A stretch of 64,000 nucleotides of DNA from Candidatus Sericytochromatia bacterium (GCA_035285325.1 JAYKJB010000067.1:1-64000), one strand, 5' to 3'. Numbered from the stretch's first letter, positions 43,291-52,401 are shown. Notes: generated from the sequence alone by a model not told the origin. Made by a program: numbers and translations.

Positions 43291-46200
43291 TCAACCGGCG
43301 CCGGATAGCGCCAGGGCGTCCTTGTAGGCCTGCTCCACGTCGCCGGAGGGGGTCAGGCTCAGACGGCGATTCAGTTCCTTGCGGTGGTCCCAGTAGGTCG
43401 TGCGCACGCGCTCCGGCGCCCGTCGCAGGGCATGGTATTTCAGGGCCAGCATCACAACGTCGTCATCGCAAGGCGCGATCGCGATCGCGCGCTCCAGACA
43501 CTGACGGGCCTCGCTCTCATCGCCGGTGTAGACGAGACGCTCATGCATCCATTGCAGCGCCTGGATGGCCTGGCGCCGATAGCCCTCGCGTTCGGCCTCG
43601 AAGTACGGTTCGAAGAAAGGCTCATCCAGCAGGCCGCCGCGGTACAGCGTCAACGCCTCTTGCAGGCTCACGACCGCATCGTCCGGCTGGCTGTCTCGGG
43701 CTCGCAGCCCCGCCTGCAAGGCGAGGCTGAAGGCATGCACGTCGCAGTGCTGGAGCTGCGCAGGCGGCAATACATAGCGGTCGTCTTCGAATTTCACGAA
43801 GGCAGAGCGGGCTCCGTCTTCGAGGTCCGCTTCGAGACTCCGGCGCAGGGCGGTGATGCACATCTGCACCCCCGCGAGGCGCGGATTCTGGTCTTCGATC
43901 AGGCTGGCTAGGCTGGCCGCGGGCAGCCCCCGTGGCGTCAAGGCCAGCGCCGCCAGCACGACCTTGGCCTTCCGGCGGGGCCAGCTCTGCAGCAAGATGT
44001 CGTCGAGCCGCACCTCGAAGCCACCGAACAGCATCACCTTCAGGCGCCCGGCGGCGGGCGTGACCGCCACGTGGGTGGGCGCAGGCGGGTTCAGATCCCG
44101 CCACAGCAGGGCGTCCTGGCGTCGCAAGAATTCAAAGCCGTGGCGGTCGATCAGGGCTTGTGCCGTGGTCAACGCCGTCTGCGCGTCGCTGGTTTGCCCC
44201 GCGCGAGACTGGGTGGCGGCCGCGTACAGCAGGGCCTTGACCTGGGGCAAGGGCGCGCGCACCGCTTCCGCATCCCGGGCGATCGCCGTCAGTTCCGTCT
44301 GGGCCGCCTGGTGGTCACCGCTCAGGCTCAGCGCCCGGGCCCGCGTCAGGCGCAGGGCCAGATCGTGGACGCTGCTGCGGTCGAGTTCGCCCGGGGCCGG
44401 GAGCAAGGCGAGCGCGTCCGCCGGGCGCTCGCGCTGAAGGGCCAGCCAGGCCAGGCGTTCGAGCGGGAGCTTTTTGCCGAGGGGAAATCCAGCCTGTTCG
44501 AAACGAAGCGCGGCGCGCTGCAGGTGTTCCTCCGCCAGCCGCCATTCGCCCTGAGCCAGGTAATAACCACCGAGCACGTAAAGCGCCCCGGCCCGGTCGT
44601 GCCAGTCGAGGGCGTCCTCCCAGCTTTCAGCCAGCCCGCGCAGGGTGCCACCGGCGGCGTCCATGTCGTCGCCCAGCACGTCGAGGTGGGCCCGCAAGAT
44701 GCGTCCATAGAGCGCTTCGGGTTGAAAGTTCCAGTCCCCCGCAAGGCCTTGCATGGCCTCCACATGCAGGCGTGCCCGCGGGAAGTTGCCCCGGTTGAGC
44801 ATCAGGGTGAACAGGTTCATGTGCGCGATGCAGGCGCACTGGGCCATCTCGACGTGGGCCGCCACGGGCATGGCCAGCACCGCCTCGTTGGCCGCCTGCC
44901 AGCCGTCGAGATCGCCCCGCTGGTCCGCGGCCAGGGCATCGGCCAGATGCAGGTCGGCCCGATCCTCGGCGGCTGCGCTCAGGGCGATCGCCGCCTCCAG
45001 TTCGTCGCGCCAGCGCGCCGCGGCCGGGTCCTCCTGGGTGATGGCGGCGGTGTAGAGCCGCACCAGCGCCTTGGTGGCTCCCGCCTGCGCGCCCTCGGCG
45101 CGAAAACCCGCCAGGGCGTCTTGCCAGTGCGCCACCGCGCGGCCACTCTCGCCCGCCCGCCAGGCCAATCTTCCCCAGTAAAACGCGACCCAGGCGGCTT
45201 GGGGGAGCTGAGCCGGAAAGGCGGTCAGCCAGCGTTGCAGGGTGGCCTGGGCACCCCGCGCCAGCAGCGCGGGGGCCTCCCGGCAAAGCACTTCGATCGC
45301 CTCCTGCCAGGCGTGTCCCTCGATCAGGTGCGGAAAGGCCAGCTCGGCCTTGTGGCGTGCCAGGTAGTGGCGCCCGGCCCGCGCGTGCAGGCCGCGCAGA
45401 TCTTCCGGCGACAGGCGACGCACGGCCTCGCCGGTCAGGAAGTCGCGCAGGTAACTGGGGAAGCGATACAGCGCATCTGCCTGGCGTTCGAGCAGGTGGG
45501 CATCGACCAGTTCTTCCAGGCTCGCGAGCACGTCGGGAAGCTCGCAGGCCGCCTCGCAGGCCGCGGGGGTGATCGCGAGCAGCAGGGCCGCCCGCAGCAT
45601 GAACGCCTGCAGCCGCGCCGGCTGCGCCCCGAGCATCTCCTCGGCGATGTAGCGCAGCAACTGGGCGCTGCTCACGCGGGGGCCCTCGCCGGCGGCCAGC
45701 TTCAGCGGGCCGGTTCCGCGCACGGTGCCAGGCGTGGGCGTGGCGCGTGAAACCACGTAGCTCACGCCGGCCGGCCAGCCCTCGTACATCCGGACACTGT
45801 CGGCAAAGTCGTCGGGTAGCGGCTCCCGGCGAAGCGCATGCCAGATTTTGGTGGCTTCTCGCTCGGAAAAACGCAGCTCGTTAGGTCCGAGTTCGCGCAG
45901 ATGGCCCTGGCCGATCAGGCGCTCCAGCGGGGCGCTGAAGCGGACCCGCGAGGCGATCATCACGTGTACGCCCGCCGGCAGCTTGTCGAAATGGAAGGCC
46001 AAGCCGCGCAGCAGTTCAGGGGCGTGGTTGTGCAGGTGGTGGGCGTCGTCGATGAACAGGATCACGCCCGGTTGGGCATTGTAGGCGGCCCATTCCCGCA
46101 ACGCGACCTGCCAGAGGACGCGCGGGTCGAGCTGGGGGTTGCCCAGCAGGGCTTGCGTTTCCTGGCCGAAGCTTGGCACGTGCTGTCGCACGGCCGCCAG

Positions 46201-46443
46201 CAGGTGCAGAAACACGTTGCGCGGATCCGCATCCAGGGCGTCGGCCGTCAACCAGGCACAGGTGTAGCCCAGGGCTTCGGCCAGCTCGGCTTGGGAGATC
46301 AGGGCCTGGCTCTTGCCGTGGCCCGGCCCGGCCAGCAAGAGGGTGACGGGGGGCAGCCCCTGCTCCGGCCACAAGGCGCGGGACAGAAAGCCAGGCGCTC
46401 GGGCGGGCCGGGTGATCTTGCCCTGTAGAATCCAGTCGACCAT
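43291..46443 (-). CDS. MalT-like ATPase with C-terminal SARP/BTAD DNA-binding module
   Basis: A 1050-residue cytoplasmic regulator. An N-terminal STAND-type NTPase has Walker A GPGHGKS at 39-45 and Walker B VILFIDDAHH (Asp132/133); a winged helix-like segment and a long TPR-like region (about 400-780) follow; the C-terminus (about 800-1050) has a winged-helix GRLKVMLFGGFEVRLDD, the LRRSLEADLED recognition part, and a BTAD domain (DVHAFSLALQAGLRA). In AfsR-type SARPs the DNA-binding part is N-terminal, so the order is reversed here. It would respond to an unknown inducer by oligomerising and activating transcription; the target gene is not evident. Confidence 0.86.
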   Translation of the reverse strand: MVDWILQGKITRPARAPGFLSRALWPEQGLPPVTLLLAGPGHGKSQALISQAELAEALGYTCAWLTADALDADPRNVFLHLLAAVRQHVPSFGQETQALLGNPQLDPRVLWQVALREWAAYNAQPGVILFIDDAHHLHNHAPELLRGLAFHFDKLPAGVHVMIASRVRFSAPLERLIGQGHLRELGPNELRFSEREATKIWHALRREPLPDDFADSVRMYEGWPAGVSYVVSRATPTPGTVRGTGPLKLAAGEGPRVSSAQLLRYIAEEMLGAQPARLQAFMLRAALLLAITPAACEAACELPDVLASLEELVDAHLLERQADALYRFPSYLRDFLTGEAVRRLSPEDLRGLHARAGRHYLARHKAELAFPHLIEGHAWQEAIEVLCREAPALLARGAQATLQRWLTAFPAQLPQAAWVAFYWGRLAWRAGESGRAVAHWQDALAGFRAEGAQAGATKALVRLYTAAITQEDPAAARWRDELEAAIALSAAAEDRADLHLADALAADQRGDLDGWQAANEAVLAMPVAAHVEMAQCACIAHMNLFTLMLNRGNFPRARLHVEAMQGLAGDWNFQPEALYGRILRAHLDVLGDDMDAAGGTLRGLAESWEDALDWHDRAGALYVLGGYYLAQGEWRLAEEHLQRAALRFEQAGFPLGKKLPLERLAWLALQRERPADALALLPAPGELDRSSVHDLALRLTRARALSLSGDHQAAQTELTAIARDAEAVRAPLPQVKALLYAAATQSRAGQTSDAQTALTTAQALIDRHGFEFLRRQDALLWRDLNPPAPTHVAVTPAAGRLKVMLFGGFEVRLDDILLQSWPRRKAKVVLAALALTPRGLPAASLASLIEDQNPRLAGVQMCITALRRSLEADLEDGARSAFVKFEDDRYVLPPAQLQHCDVHAFSLALQAGLRARDSQPDDAVVSLQEALTLYRGGLLDEPFFEPYFEAEREGYRRQAIQALQWMHERLVYTGDESEARQCLERAIAIAPCDDDVVMLALKYHALRRAPERVRTTYWDHRKELNRRLSLTPSGDVEQAYKDALALSGAG

Positions 46444-46525
46444 GACGCCATGGTTGTACCCAGGCAGCCTGGGCGCGCCCCCTGGACTGGACAGGCAGGT
46501 CCAGGAGCCTTCGCCCCGTCAGGCG

Positions 46526-48349
46526 TCAGCGGCAGGGCGACAGCGTGCCACTGGCGGTCGGGCGCGGACACGGGCTGCGGAAGGTGAGGGGCAGTTCGAA
46601 GACGGGGGCGGGTGCCGCCGCATCGTAGCCAGCGATCACCTGCCTGACGGCCTCCTTGTTGCCGTTATAGCTGAGCAGCAACCGCATCAAGATCGCGTCC
46701 ATGGCCCGCGTCAGACGGGAGGAGGCATAAGCATGGCCGAATTCTGCGGTGGGCATGCCGATGGCGGCAAACACCTCGCTGGCGCGCAGCAGCCCGGGGT
46801 CGCTGTTGTTGGCGATGTACTCGGCCAGCAGGAAAGCCCCCACGTCGGCTGCCTTGCGGATGCTGTATCGACCCGGTTCGCAGGCGTTGGCCGCACGGAA
46901 GAAGGGCAGCTCGTCGAACAGGGTGGGTTGGGCTTCCAGTTTGGAGGTGGCAGCCGTTCGTCCTTCTTTCAAGACCTCGAGCAGGACCGTCAGGGCGGGG
47001 CGCCCGCTGGTATTGGGGGAGGTTTTGCCTTCCACGGCCGGGGTCGGAATCACGATGCCAGCCAGGTCGATCGGCGCCAGGACCGTATCGGCCATCCGAT
47101 GCGCCAGCACCGCCACCGCGGTGGCGCGGGCCGGGTCTGCCGTGACGCCGGCTGCCTGGCCGGCGCCGTGGATCTCCTCGATCATCTGGGTCAGGGGCGT
47201 CACCAGGGGCGCAGGCAGGCCGTCTCCCGTCTGGAACAGGCAGGTGATCTGGGCGGGCGGTGTGGTCAGCACGGCGGCCAGCCGCGCGGCGAAGACCTCG
47301 CGGACGAAGCGGGTCATCAGGGCGGTGTCCTCGTCCACCACCGCCGCGTCCTGGGCCTGCACCGGCGTCAGCAGGCCATACCGGGTGCGCGCGTCCGCCA
47401 CCTGGGGCACTTCGGCCAGCACCATGACATTGCCGGCTTCCTCCGGGGGCAGATGGAACTCGTAACCGCCCGACAGGTTGGTGTAGATCGAATAGACTGG
47501 TTTGCCGCTGGGATCTTGCCCGATGGGCAATAGCTGGCCCGTCCGCAGCGAGCGCACGGCGACGCGCATGCCCGCGGCCGGCAGCAAGGTGCCGAAGCCA
47601 GGTCCCCGCTCGCCGCTGAGCACCTGGACGCCCCCTTCCGAGGCGTCGGCCAGGCGATATTTCACCTTGCCGGTCAGGCCGCCCCCCGCGTTGCTGATCA
47701 GGCCCGCGCCCCCGTTGCTGATCAACCCGGCGCCGCCATTGCTGATCAACGATCCACCCTGGTCGCCGATCAGGGCCCCGCCCTGGTCGCCGATCAGGTT
47801 GCCTTGCGCCAGCGCGATCGGTTGCCCGGCCTGGTCCAGCAGGTGGGCCTCGGCGCGAATCTCCTCGCCATTCGGGCCGAGAATTCGCGTCTTGCTGACC
47901 ACGGGGGTGCCGTCCGGGTTCAGCAGGCGGGTCTTGCTGACCACGGTGCTGCCATCGGCCTGGGTGAAGCGGGTTTTGCTGACCACGCCGTTGCTGTCCA
48001 CGATCGCCAGGTCGCGGCCGGCGGCGAGGACCGAACGAGCCCCGAGGGCGATCGCCGTGCCGGCCTCGGTCGCGGCCATGTAGCTGGCGTCCAGCACCAC
48101 CGAGCCGGCCAGGCGCGTGCTGGCCCCCGGCAGCGGAGCCAGCAAGGCCGCCGCCGTGCTCGGCGTCTGAGCAGGGGCCTGGCTGGCCGCGACGGGCTTG
48201 ACGGCTCCGCCCGCGAGCGGCGTCCCGTTCGTCGCAGGCTGGGGGGGCCGCGACGCTGGCGGGCGCGTCGGCGTCAGCGCCGGCCCGTGACAGGCGCTGG
48301 CGGTGAGCGGCAACAGCAGGGCCAGACAGAGACGGCTCGCTTGGGTCAT
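46526..48349 (-). CDS. Repeat-containing lipoprotein, unknown function
   Basis: A 607-residue lipoprotein (SAC lipobox, Cys20; start ATG 48349, GGGGAA upstream). After a Pro/Ala linker it carries three 14-residue VVSKTR repeats (VSKTR at 123, 137 and 151) and, from 185 to 224, five 8-residue repeats with LI and GG (LIGDQGGA, LIGDQGGS, LISNGGAG and relatives). Next is a domain with SGGYEFHLPP, reminiscent of carboxypeptidase regulatory-like folds, and a large helical C-terminal region of unknown fold. Short LI..GG repeats look like a beta-helix or beta-roll rung. The role may be surface adhesion, but this is not established. Confidence 0.8.
   Translation of the reverse strand: MTQASRLCLALLLPLTASACHGPALTPTRPPASRPPQPATNGTPLAGGAVKPVAASQAPAQTPSTAAALLAPLPGASTRLAGSVVLDASYMAATEAGTAIALGARSVLAAGRDLAIVDSNGVVSKTRFTQADGSTVVSKTRLLNPDGTPVVSKTRILGPNGEEIRAEAHLLDQAGQPIALAQGNLIGDQGGALIGDQGGSLISNGGAGLISNGGAGLISNAGGGLTGKVKYRLADASEGGVQVLSGERGPGFGTLLPAAGMRVAVRSLRTGQLLPIGQDPSGKPVYSIYTNLSGGYEFHLPPEEAGNVMVLAEVPQVADARTRYGLLTPVQAQDAAVVDEDTALMTRFVREVFAARLAAVLTTPPAQITCLFQTGDGLPAPLVTPLTQMIEEIHGAGQAAGVTADPARATAVAVLAHRMADTVLAPIDLAGIVIPTPAVEGKTSPNTSGRPALTVLLEVLKEGRTAATSKLEAQPTLFDELPFFRAANACEPGRYSIRKAADVGAFLLAEYIANNSDPGLLRASEVFAAIGMPTAEFGHAYASSRLTRAMDAILMRLLLSYNGNKEAVRQVIAGYDAAAPAPVFELPLTFRSPCPRPTASGTLSPCR
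47678..47797 (-). repeat. Five 24-bp coding repeats (LIxxxGGx)
   Basis: Residues 185-224 of the lipoprotein are encoded by five consecutive 24-base units, the middle ones nearly identical (LISNGGAG twice, LIGDQGG twice). This is a clean in-frame tandem repeat. Confidence 0.85.
47861..47986 (-). repeat. Three 42-bp coding repeats (VVSKTR)
   Basis: Residues 122-163 of the same lipoprotein are three 14-residue units each opening with VVSKTR followed by a D/N-G turn (ADGST, PDGTP, PNGEE), the pattern of short beta-hairpin repeats. Confidence 0.8.
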
Positions 48350-48683
48350 GGGTGAAGGTTCCCCGTTGAACGGAGAGCGCAAGGGGCTCCCTACAGAACT
48401 ATCTTCCCGGGTGGCTCCAACAACGCGGCGTGTGAGGGTTAAAAGCAAGCAAAATCGTGTCAGGAAATCTTGAGGGCGATCGTCCGGCTCCCCGGCAGCA
48501 CCGCCGGCCGCTCAGACGAGCGAATCTCGCGGTGAACGCGCCTGCTCATCCGTGCCCGGCGGGGCGGCCTTAAGCCAGGTTTTGGCAATTCAACCACTTT
48601 CTGTTGGGCCGGTGTTGGCACGGGGCCCCACAACCCGATCCAGGACCCCGCCGCGGGGTTGCGTGTTGAGAGGAGCCAGCCCC
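48350..48683 (-). other. Intergenic region between divergent genes
   Basis: The 334-base gap between the repeat lipoprotein (minus) and the small Gly/Ala-rich protein (plus) shows an AT-richer patch around 48435-48460 (GGTTAAAAGCAAGCAAAATC) which may be a promoter for the lipoprotein. No gene or terminator is convincing. Confidence 0.35.
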
Positions 48684-49133
48684 ATGCCCGTCCCGTCGAT
48701 TTCTCCCGCCAGCCCGATTCAGCGTCCGGCGCCTCAGCAGGCCTGGGCCGCCTCGTCGCCGGGCGGCGGCGGCACGCCGGCGAGCGGCGACCACCTGGCC
48801 CTCTCGGATGCGGCGCTGGGAAGCGTGGTCGGCACCGTCGCGGGCACCTCGGCCTCGGTGCTGTTGCGCGTTCACCCCGGACTCGCCGTGGTGGCCGGCA
48901 CGGTCGCTGGCGCGGCGGCCCTCGTGATGGCCGGGCCCGCGCTGCGAGAAACGGTGATCGGGCGTCACACCTTGGCCGCGAGTTTTGGTTCCATGGCGGG
49001 CGGCGGGGCGCTGGCCATCGGCGCCCTGACGCTGGGCGCCACCAGTGGGGCCGTGGTGGCGGGGGCAGGTCTGGCCGGTGCCGCTCTGGGGGCTTATGGG
49101 CTGGCCAGGCTGGTGTCGCTGGTGACCGACTGA
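48684..49133 (+). CDS. Small Gly/Ala-rich hydrophobic protein, unknown
   Basis: A 149-residue protein starting at ATG 48684 with AGGAG eight bases upstream. A Ser/Pro/Gly-rich 40-residue start is followed by four or five Gly/Ala-rich hydrophobic segments (VVGTVAGTSASVLL, GALTLGATSGAVVAGAGLAGAAL), consistent with glycine-zipper membrane helices. No family is recognised. It precedes an LTxxQ lipoprotein by 191 bases. Confidence 0.6.
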   Translation: MPVPSISPASPIQRPAPQQAWAASSPGGGGTPASGDHLALSDAALGSVVGTVAGTSASVLLRVHPGLAVVAGTVAGAAALVMAGPALRETVIGRHTLAASFGSMAGGGALAIGALTLGATSGAVVAGAGLAGAALGAYGLARLVSLVTD

Positions 49134-49324
49134 TTTCTGGCCCTTGCTTCGGACGCGCAGGTCCTCCACTACGCGAAAATGCCTACGGCGCATTGCGAGA
49201 ACTGGCGCATCTTGGCGCTCGTTGGTGGGATATAAGATGAGAGGGTCGCCGCAGGAAAGGTTCTGCCCGAGGCGGCTACCCCCAGCGACGGTTCACCCGC
49301 GCGACCGAGACGAGGAGCACCTTC

Positions 49325-50533
49325 ATGACGACCCGCTTGTGCAAGGCCATCGGTTTGGCCCTTACCCTCAGCGTGTTGCCCGGTTGTGGCAGCACGGCCC
49401 TGTTCGATGCCTCGACGCTGGGCCTGGATGCGGTGCTCCAGGTGCGCCGGGCCACTGTCTCCACGGACGCGGCCCAGGTGGTCGGTCAGGAATTTGCTGG
49501 TGATCGGATGCTCAAGGGCGCCCCGGGCGAGGCCGCGAAGAACGGGATGCGCGGCGCTGGACCGCGTGGGGCCAAGGGTCCTGGAGGACGGGACGGTTTC
49601 GCGCGGGAAGGTCACGGTCCTGAGGGCCCACGCGGCGGTGAACACGGGCCGAAGGGCTTCTTCCCCGGGTTCGAAGCGATGAACCTGACGGAATCCCAGC
49701 AAGCGCAGTTGAAGGCGATCGCCGAGAGCGAGCGGGCCGCCCATCCCACCCCCGATCCTGCCAAGCGGCCGGAACATCCGGGCCAGCAAGTGCAGGCCCT
49801 GCTGACCGCGCAGACCTTGGATGTCGAGGCCCTCAAGGCAGCCCTGAACCAGGCGCCCCCGGCCCCGCCCGACCACGCAGACCAGCACGAGAAGACCTTG
49901 ACGGCTGTGCGAGCGGTGCTGACGGCTGAGCAGATCAACACCCTGGTGGCCCGGCTTGAAGCGGCGCCGCCTCAAGGCGATCGCCCCGCCCCCCCGCAGG
50001 GGAAGGCGCCCGAGCGCCCAGACCCGGCTCAGCGGGTGGATGCGCTGGCGCAGACACTCAACCTGAACGCCGAGCAAAAGGCGGCCCTGCTAGCGTTCGA
50101 GACGGCCAAAGCCGCCGCGCACCCGGCGCCTGACTTCGACAAGCGGAAGGCCGACCACGAGGCGCATCGTGCCGCCCTGATCACCTTCTGGAAGACCGGC
50201 GACGCCAGCGGGCTCGCGGCCGCTCGTCCAGCACCCCGGACGCCTCCCGCCTTCCCGGTGGACGCATTGGTCAAGCTGGCCACCAGCCTGTCGGCCGAGC
50301 AGCGGGGACAGCTGTTCGCCGCCCCCGCGATGGGCCCTGGCGGCCCGAAGATGCCTGGTATGAGGGGTCCGGGTGGTCCGAAACCGCATGGCATGAAGAT
50401 GCCCGGCGGTCCTGACGTGATGGGCCCTGCCGGGATGAAGGCGCATGGCAAGGGTGGTGCCAGGGGACCTCACCACGACGGTCGCCGGATGCCGCCCGCC
50501 GCGCCGGCTGAGTCCACCGCTACGCAAGGCTGA
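49325..50533 (+). CDS. LTxxQ (Spy/CpxP-like) lipoprotein with collagen-like Gly/Pro/Met tail
   Basis: A 402-residue lipoprotein (lipobox LPGC, Cys21). Four LTxxQ-like motifs are spread over the body: LTESQQAQL, LTAEQINTL, LNAEQKAAL and LSAEQRGQL, the signature of Spy/CpxP periplasmic chaperones, which normally have two. Gly/Pro-rich segments occur at about 65-115 and especially in the last 60 residues (repeating GPGGPKM/PGG/HG), rich in Met and His and therefore able to bind metal. GAGGAG eight bases before the ATG; a TATAAGAT -10-like box at 49231-49238. Stress-related chaperoning or metal binding is suggested but not proven. Confidence 0.78.
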   Translation: MTTRLCKAIGLALTLSVLPGCGSTALFDASTLGLDAVLQVRRATVSTDAAQVVGQEFAGDRMLKGAPGEAAKNGMRGAGPRGAKGPGGRDGFAREGHGPEGPRGGEHGPKGFFPGFEAMNLTESQQAQLKAIAESERAAHPTPDPAKRPEHPGQQVQALLTAQTLDVEALKAALNQAPPAPPDHADQHEKTLTAVRAVLTAEQINTLVARLEAAPPQGDRPAPPQGKAPERPDPAQRVDALAQTLNLNAEQKAALLAFETAKAAAHPAPDFDKRKADHEAHRAALITFWKTGDASGLAAARPAPRTPPAFPVDALVKLATSLSAEQRGQLFAAPAMGPGGPKMPGMRGPGGPKPHGMKMPGGPDVMGPAGMKAHGKGGARGPHHDGRRMPPAAPAESTATQG

Positions 50534-50559
50534 TCGTCCGCGTTTCCTGAACGCATGCC

Positions 50560-50591
50560 AGGCTCGCTCCCGCCACCGCGGGGGCGAGCCT
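50560..50591 (+). terminator. Intrinsic terminator after the LTxxQ gene
   Basis: AGGCTCGC (50560-50567) pairs with GCGAGCCT (50584-50591), the stem extendable through CTCCCGC/GCGGGGG, followed by TTTGCGG. It lies 27 bases after the stop codon. Confidence 0.65.
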
Positions 50592-50655
50592 TTGCGGGCT
50601 GGGGACCTGCCTTGAGAGATCGGCAAGGGGCCCGTTCTGCACGCCCTTAACGCAT

Positions 50656-50687
50656 CAAACGCCCAACCCGTCAGGGAAGGGCGTTTG
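50656..50687 (-). terminator. Stem-loop downstream of tRNA-Phe
   Basis: CAAACGCCC (50656-50664) pairs perfectly with GGGCGTTTG (50679-50687), a 9-bp stem with a 14-base loop, immediately downstream of the tRNA on the minus strand. There is no strong T tract beyond the stem. Confidence 0.5.
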
Positions 50688-50694
50688 GAGAGAG

Positions 50695-50767
50695 TGGCCA
50701 GAGGCAGAATCGAACTGCCGACACTGCAATTTTCAGTCGCATGCTCTACCAACTGAGCTATCTGGCC
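50695..50767 (-). tRNA. tRNA-Phe (GAA)
   Basis: A complete 73-nt cloverleaf: acceptor stem GGCCAGA/TCTGGCC with discriminator A, D arm GCTC...GAGC, anticodon stem TGCGA...TTGCA around loop CTGAAAA (anticodon GAA), five-base variable loop, and T arm with TTCGATT. The CCA end is not encoded. It stands alone, not within an rRNA operon. Confidence 0.97.
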
Positions 50768-50937
50768 TCAGCTGAGTCACGATTGTAGCAGCAGGTTCCG
50801 GTTACCGGCAAGGGTCAGCGCGCGTCCGCGCGTCACCCTCCGGCGACCGCTCTCGCCGGCGGAGCAGCAGGGGCTTCTCGCCCTTGCTGGGTCCGGACCC
50901 GGAGTGCCCGGCGAAGCGGACAGCCCCGAGTCTCCGC

Positions 50938-51249
50938 TCAGCTGGCCAGCCGCGGTGCTGCTGCCGGCAGGGTGTCCCAGCCGTGTTGATCGAGGTGGTT
51001 CTTCAGACGTTCGATGGCCGTTTCGGCCCGCATGGCGCGGAACTGGATGGCCGGGTTTTCCGATAGGGCCGCCACGAAGATCGGGCGATCGCCGAACACG
51101 TCGATCGACAGGTCGAATACGATCAGCTTGTCGCGCAAAAAATAGAACCCGAAGCGGATCAAGGGCCGGCCCTCCGGACAACGGCGGGCACCGGCCTCCT
51201 TGCCGGCGCACCCTCGCCTGGGGCAATTTTCGGCATCACGCGGGCGCAA
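50938..51249 (-). CDS. Small protein with N-terminal Cys cluster, unknown
   Basis: A frame of about 103 residues starting with a TTG at 51249 (the frame stays open further upstream, so the true start may be earlier). Cys residues in NCPRRGCAGK and RRCPEG could bind a metal; a strand-rich core follows (IRFGFYFLRDKLIVFDLSID), then an Arg/Glu helix and a Pro/Ala tail. Its composition is far more protein-like than overlapping frames. No ribosome-binding site is clear and the family is unknown. Confidence 0.45.
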   Translation of the reverse strand: MRPRDAENCPRRGCAGKEAGARRCPEGRPLIRFGFYFLRDKLIVFDLSIDVFGDRPIFVAALSENPAIQFRAMRAETAIERLKNHLDQHGWDTLPAAAPRLAS

Positions 51250-51318
51250 CTTGAGGCGCCCGCTTGGTGCGATGGTGACGCTCGTCCTTCGACGGGCGGG
51301 ATAGGTCAGGCCGTGGGG

Positions 51319-52401
51319 CTACTTGCCCGAGGTCGTCAGGCTGAACTGGTGGACCGTCCGGCTGCTGCCATCCAGCACCAGCAGGTTGCCCTGATTCCCC
51401 AGGGCGATCGCCCTGGCCTGGTTGACGTTCTCGAGTTCCAGGTTGACGTCCAGACCGTCGCCTTCCAGCTTGACCTTGTTGGCCGCGCTAATCGTGTAGC
51501 GCAGGTCCCGGCTTTCGTCCTTGATACGTTCAGGGAGCGCGAAGGAACTGCCGGGCGCCTTTTTCACGAAGGTCCCGTTTTCATTGAAGGTGTAGCGGTT
51601 CGTGCCATCGGCCACGACCACCTGCCCCGCTTCGATCGCCAGGCTGGAGGCTGCTTTCGGCATTTTGCTGAAGACCGAATCGCCGATCCGACTCAGCTCG
51701 TCCCCGGTGGCGGCGTTGTACACCACCACGGCCGCGCGGTCGAACCAGAATTTCTTGTCGATCACGCCCAGCACATAGACGCGATTGCCGTAGACCGTCA
51801 GGGATGCCACCGACTTGAAGGCCGGGCCCCCGAAGGTCCCCTCGTGGCGCAGCCGCGGGCCGCTGCCGCTCTCGCCAGTGCCGCCAGCCGTCTCCCGGCT
51901 GAGCTTGAATTCCTTGTCGGCCAGTGGCTTCTCGCTGGAGAACACCACGTTGTGGCGCGAGATGGCCTTGAAGCCGTCCGCCGTGACGTCAACCCAGATC
52001 TGCGAATCCATGATGCCCGTGAACTCAAACGTGCCTTCAGCATTGGTGAGCGTCGTCTGAGGGCCGATCGAGACCTTGGCCTTGGCGAGGGGGCGTCCTT
52101 CCAGATCACTCACCAGCCCGCGCAGGGTGAAGCCTTGGGCGTTCGGTTGCGGGGTCATGGTGCCGGTACCCGGGATGGCGCCGCTGGCCACGGGGGGCGT
52201 GCTCGGCAGCCCGATCGGGTCGCTGGGACTCGGGTTGAGCGCGGAACCGGGCGCGAAGTCCTGAGTGCCGTCATTCGCCGGCAGGATGGTGTCATCGTAG
52301 GTGCCATCGCCTGGCAGGGCCGCCTGATTGGCTGCTCCGCCGCCGCACCCCGCGATCACGGCGCTGACCAGAAGGGCTGCAAGCGACTGTTTGCTCAACA
52401 T
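51319..52401 (-). CDS. Lipoprotein with carboxypeptidase-regulatory-like domain and beta-propeller-like C-terminus
   Basis: A 360-residue lipoprotein (lipobox IAGC, Cys19; start ATG 52401 with GAGG eight bases upstream). Residues about 90-165 form a CarboxypepD_reg-like beta-sandwich (LRGLVSDLEGRPLAKAKVSI, GTFEFTGI), after a Pro/Ser linker. The C-terminal half has repeated blade-like strands (SLTVYGNRVYVLGVIDKKF, QGNLLVLDGSSRTVHQFSL) as in partial beta-propellers. Surface binding is plausible. An AT-rich run at about 52475-52515 upstream is a likely promoter. Confidence 0.78.
   Translation of the reverse strand: MLSKQSLAALLVSAVIAGCGGGAANQAALPGDGTYDDTILPANDGTQDFAPGSALNPSPSDPIGLPSTPPVASGAIPGTGTMTPQPNAQGFTLRGLVSDLEGRPLAKAKVSIGPQTTLTNAEGTFEFTGIMDSQIWVDVTADGFKAISRHNVVFSSEKPLADKEFKLSRETAGGTGESGSGPRLRHEGTFGGPAFKSVASLTVYGNRVYVLGVIDKKFWFDRAAVVVYNAATGDELSRIGDSVFSKMPKAASSLAIEAGQVVVADGTNRYTFNENGTFVKKAPGSSFALPERIKDESRDLRYTISAANKVKLEGDGLDVNLELENVNQARAIALGNQGNLLVLDGSSRTVHQFSLTTSGK

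Noticed and set aside
44071-45750. 559-codon plus-strand open frame
   Set aside because: It is antisense to the MalT/BTAD regulator and has no domain.
46459-46473. CCCAGG-CAG-CCTGGG hairpin as a terminator
   Set aside because: The loop is only three bases and no T tract follows on either strand.
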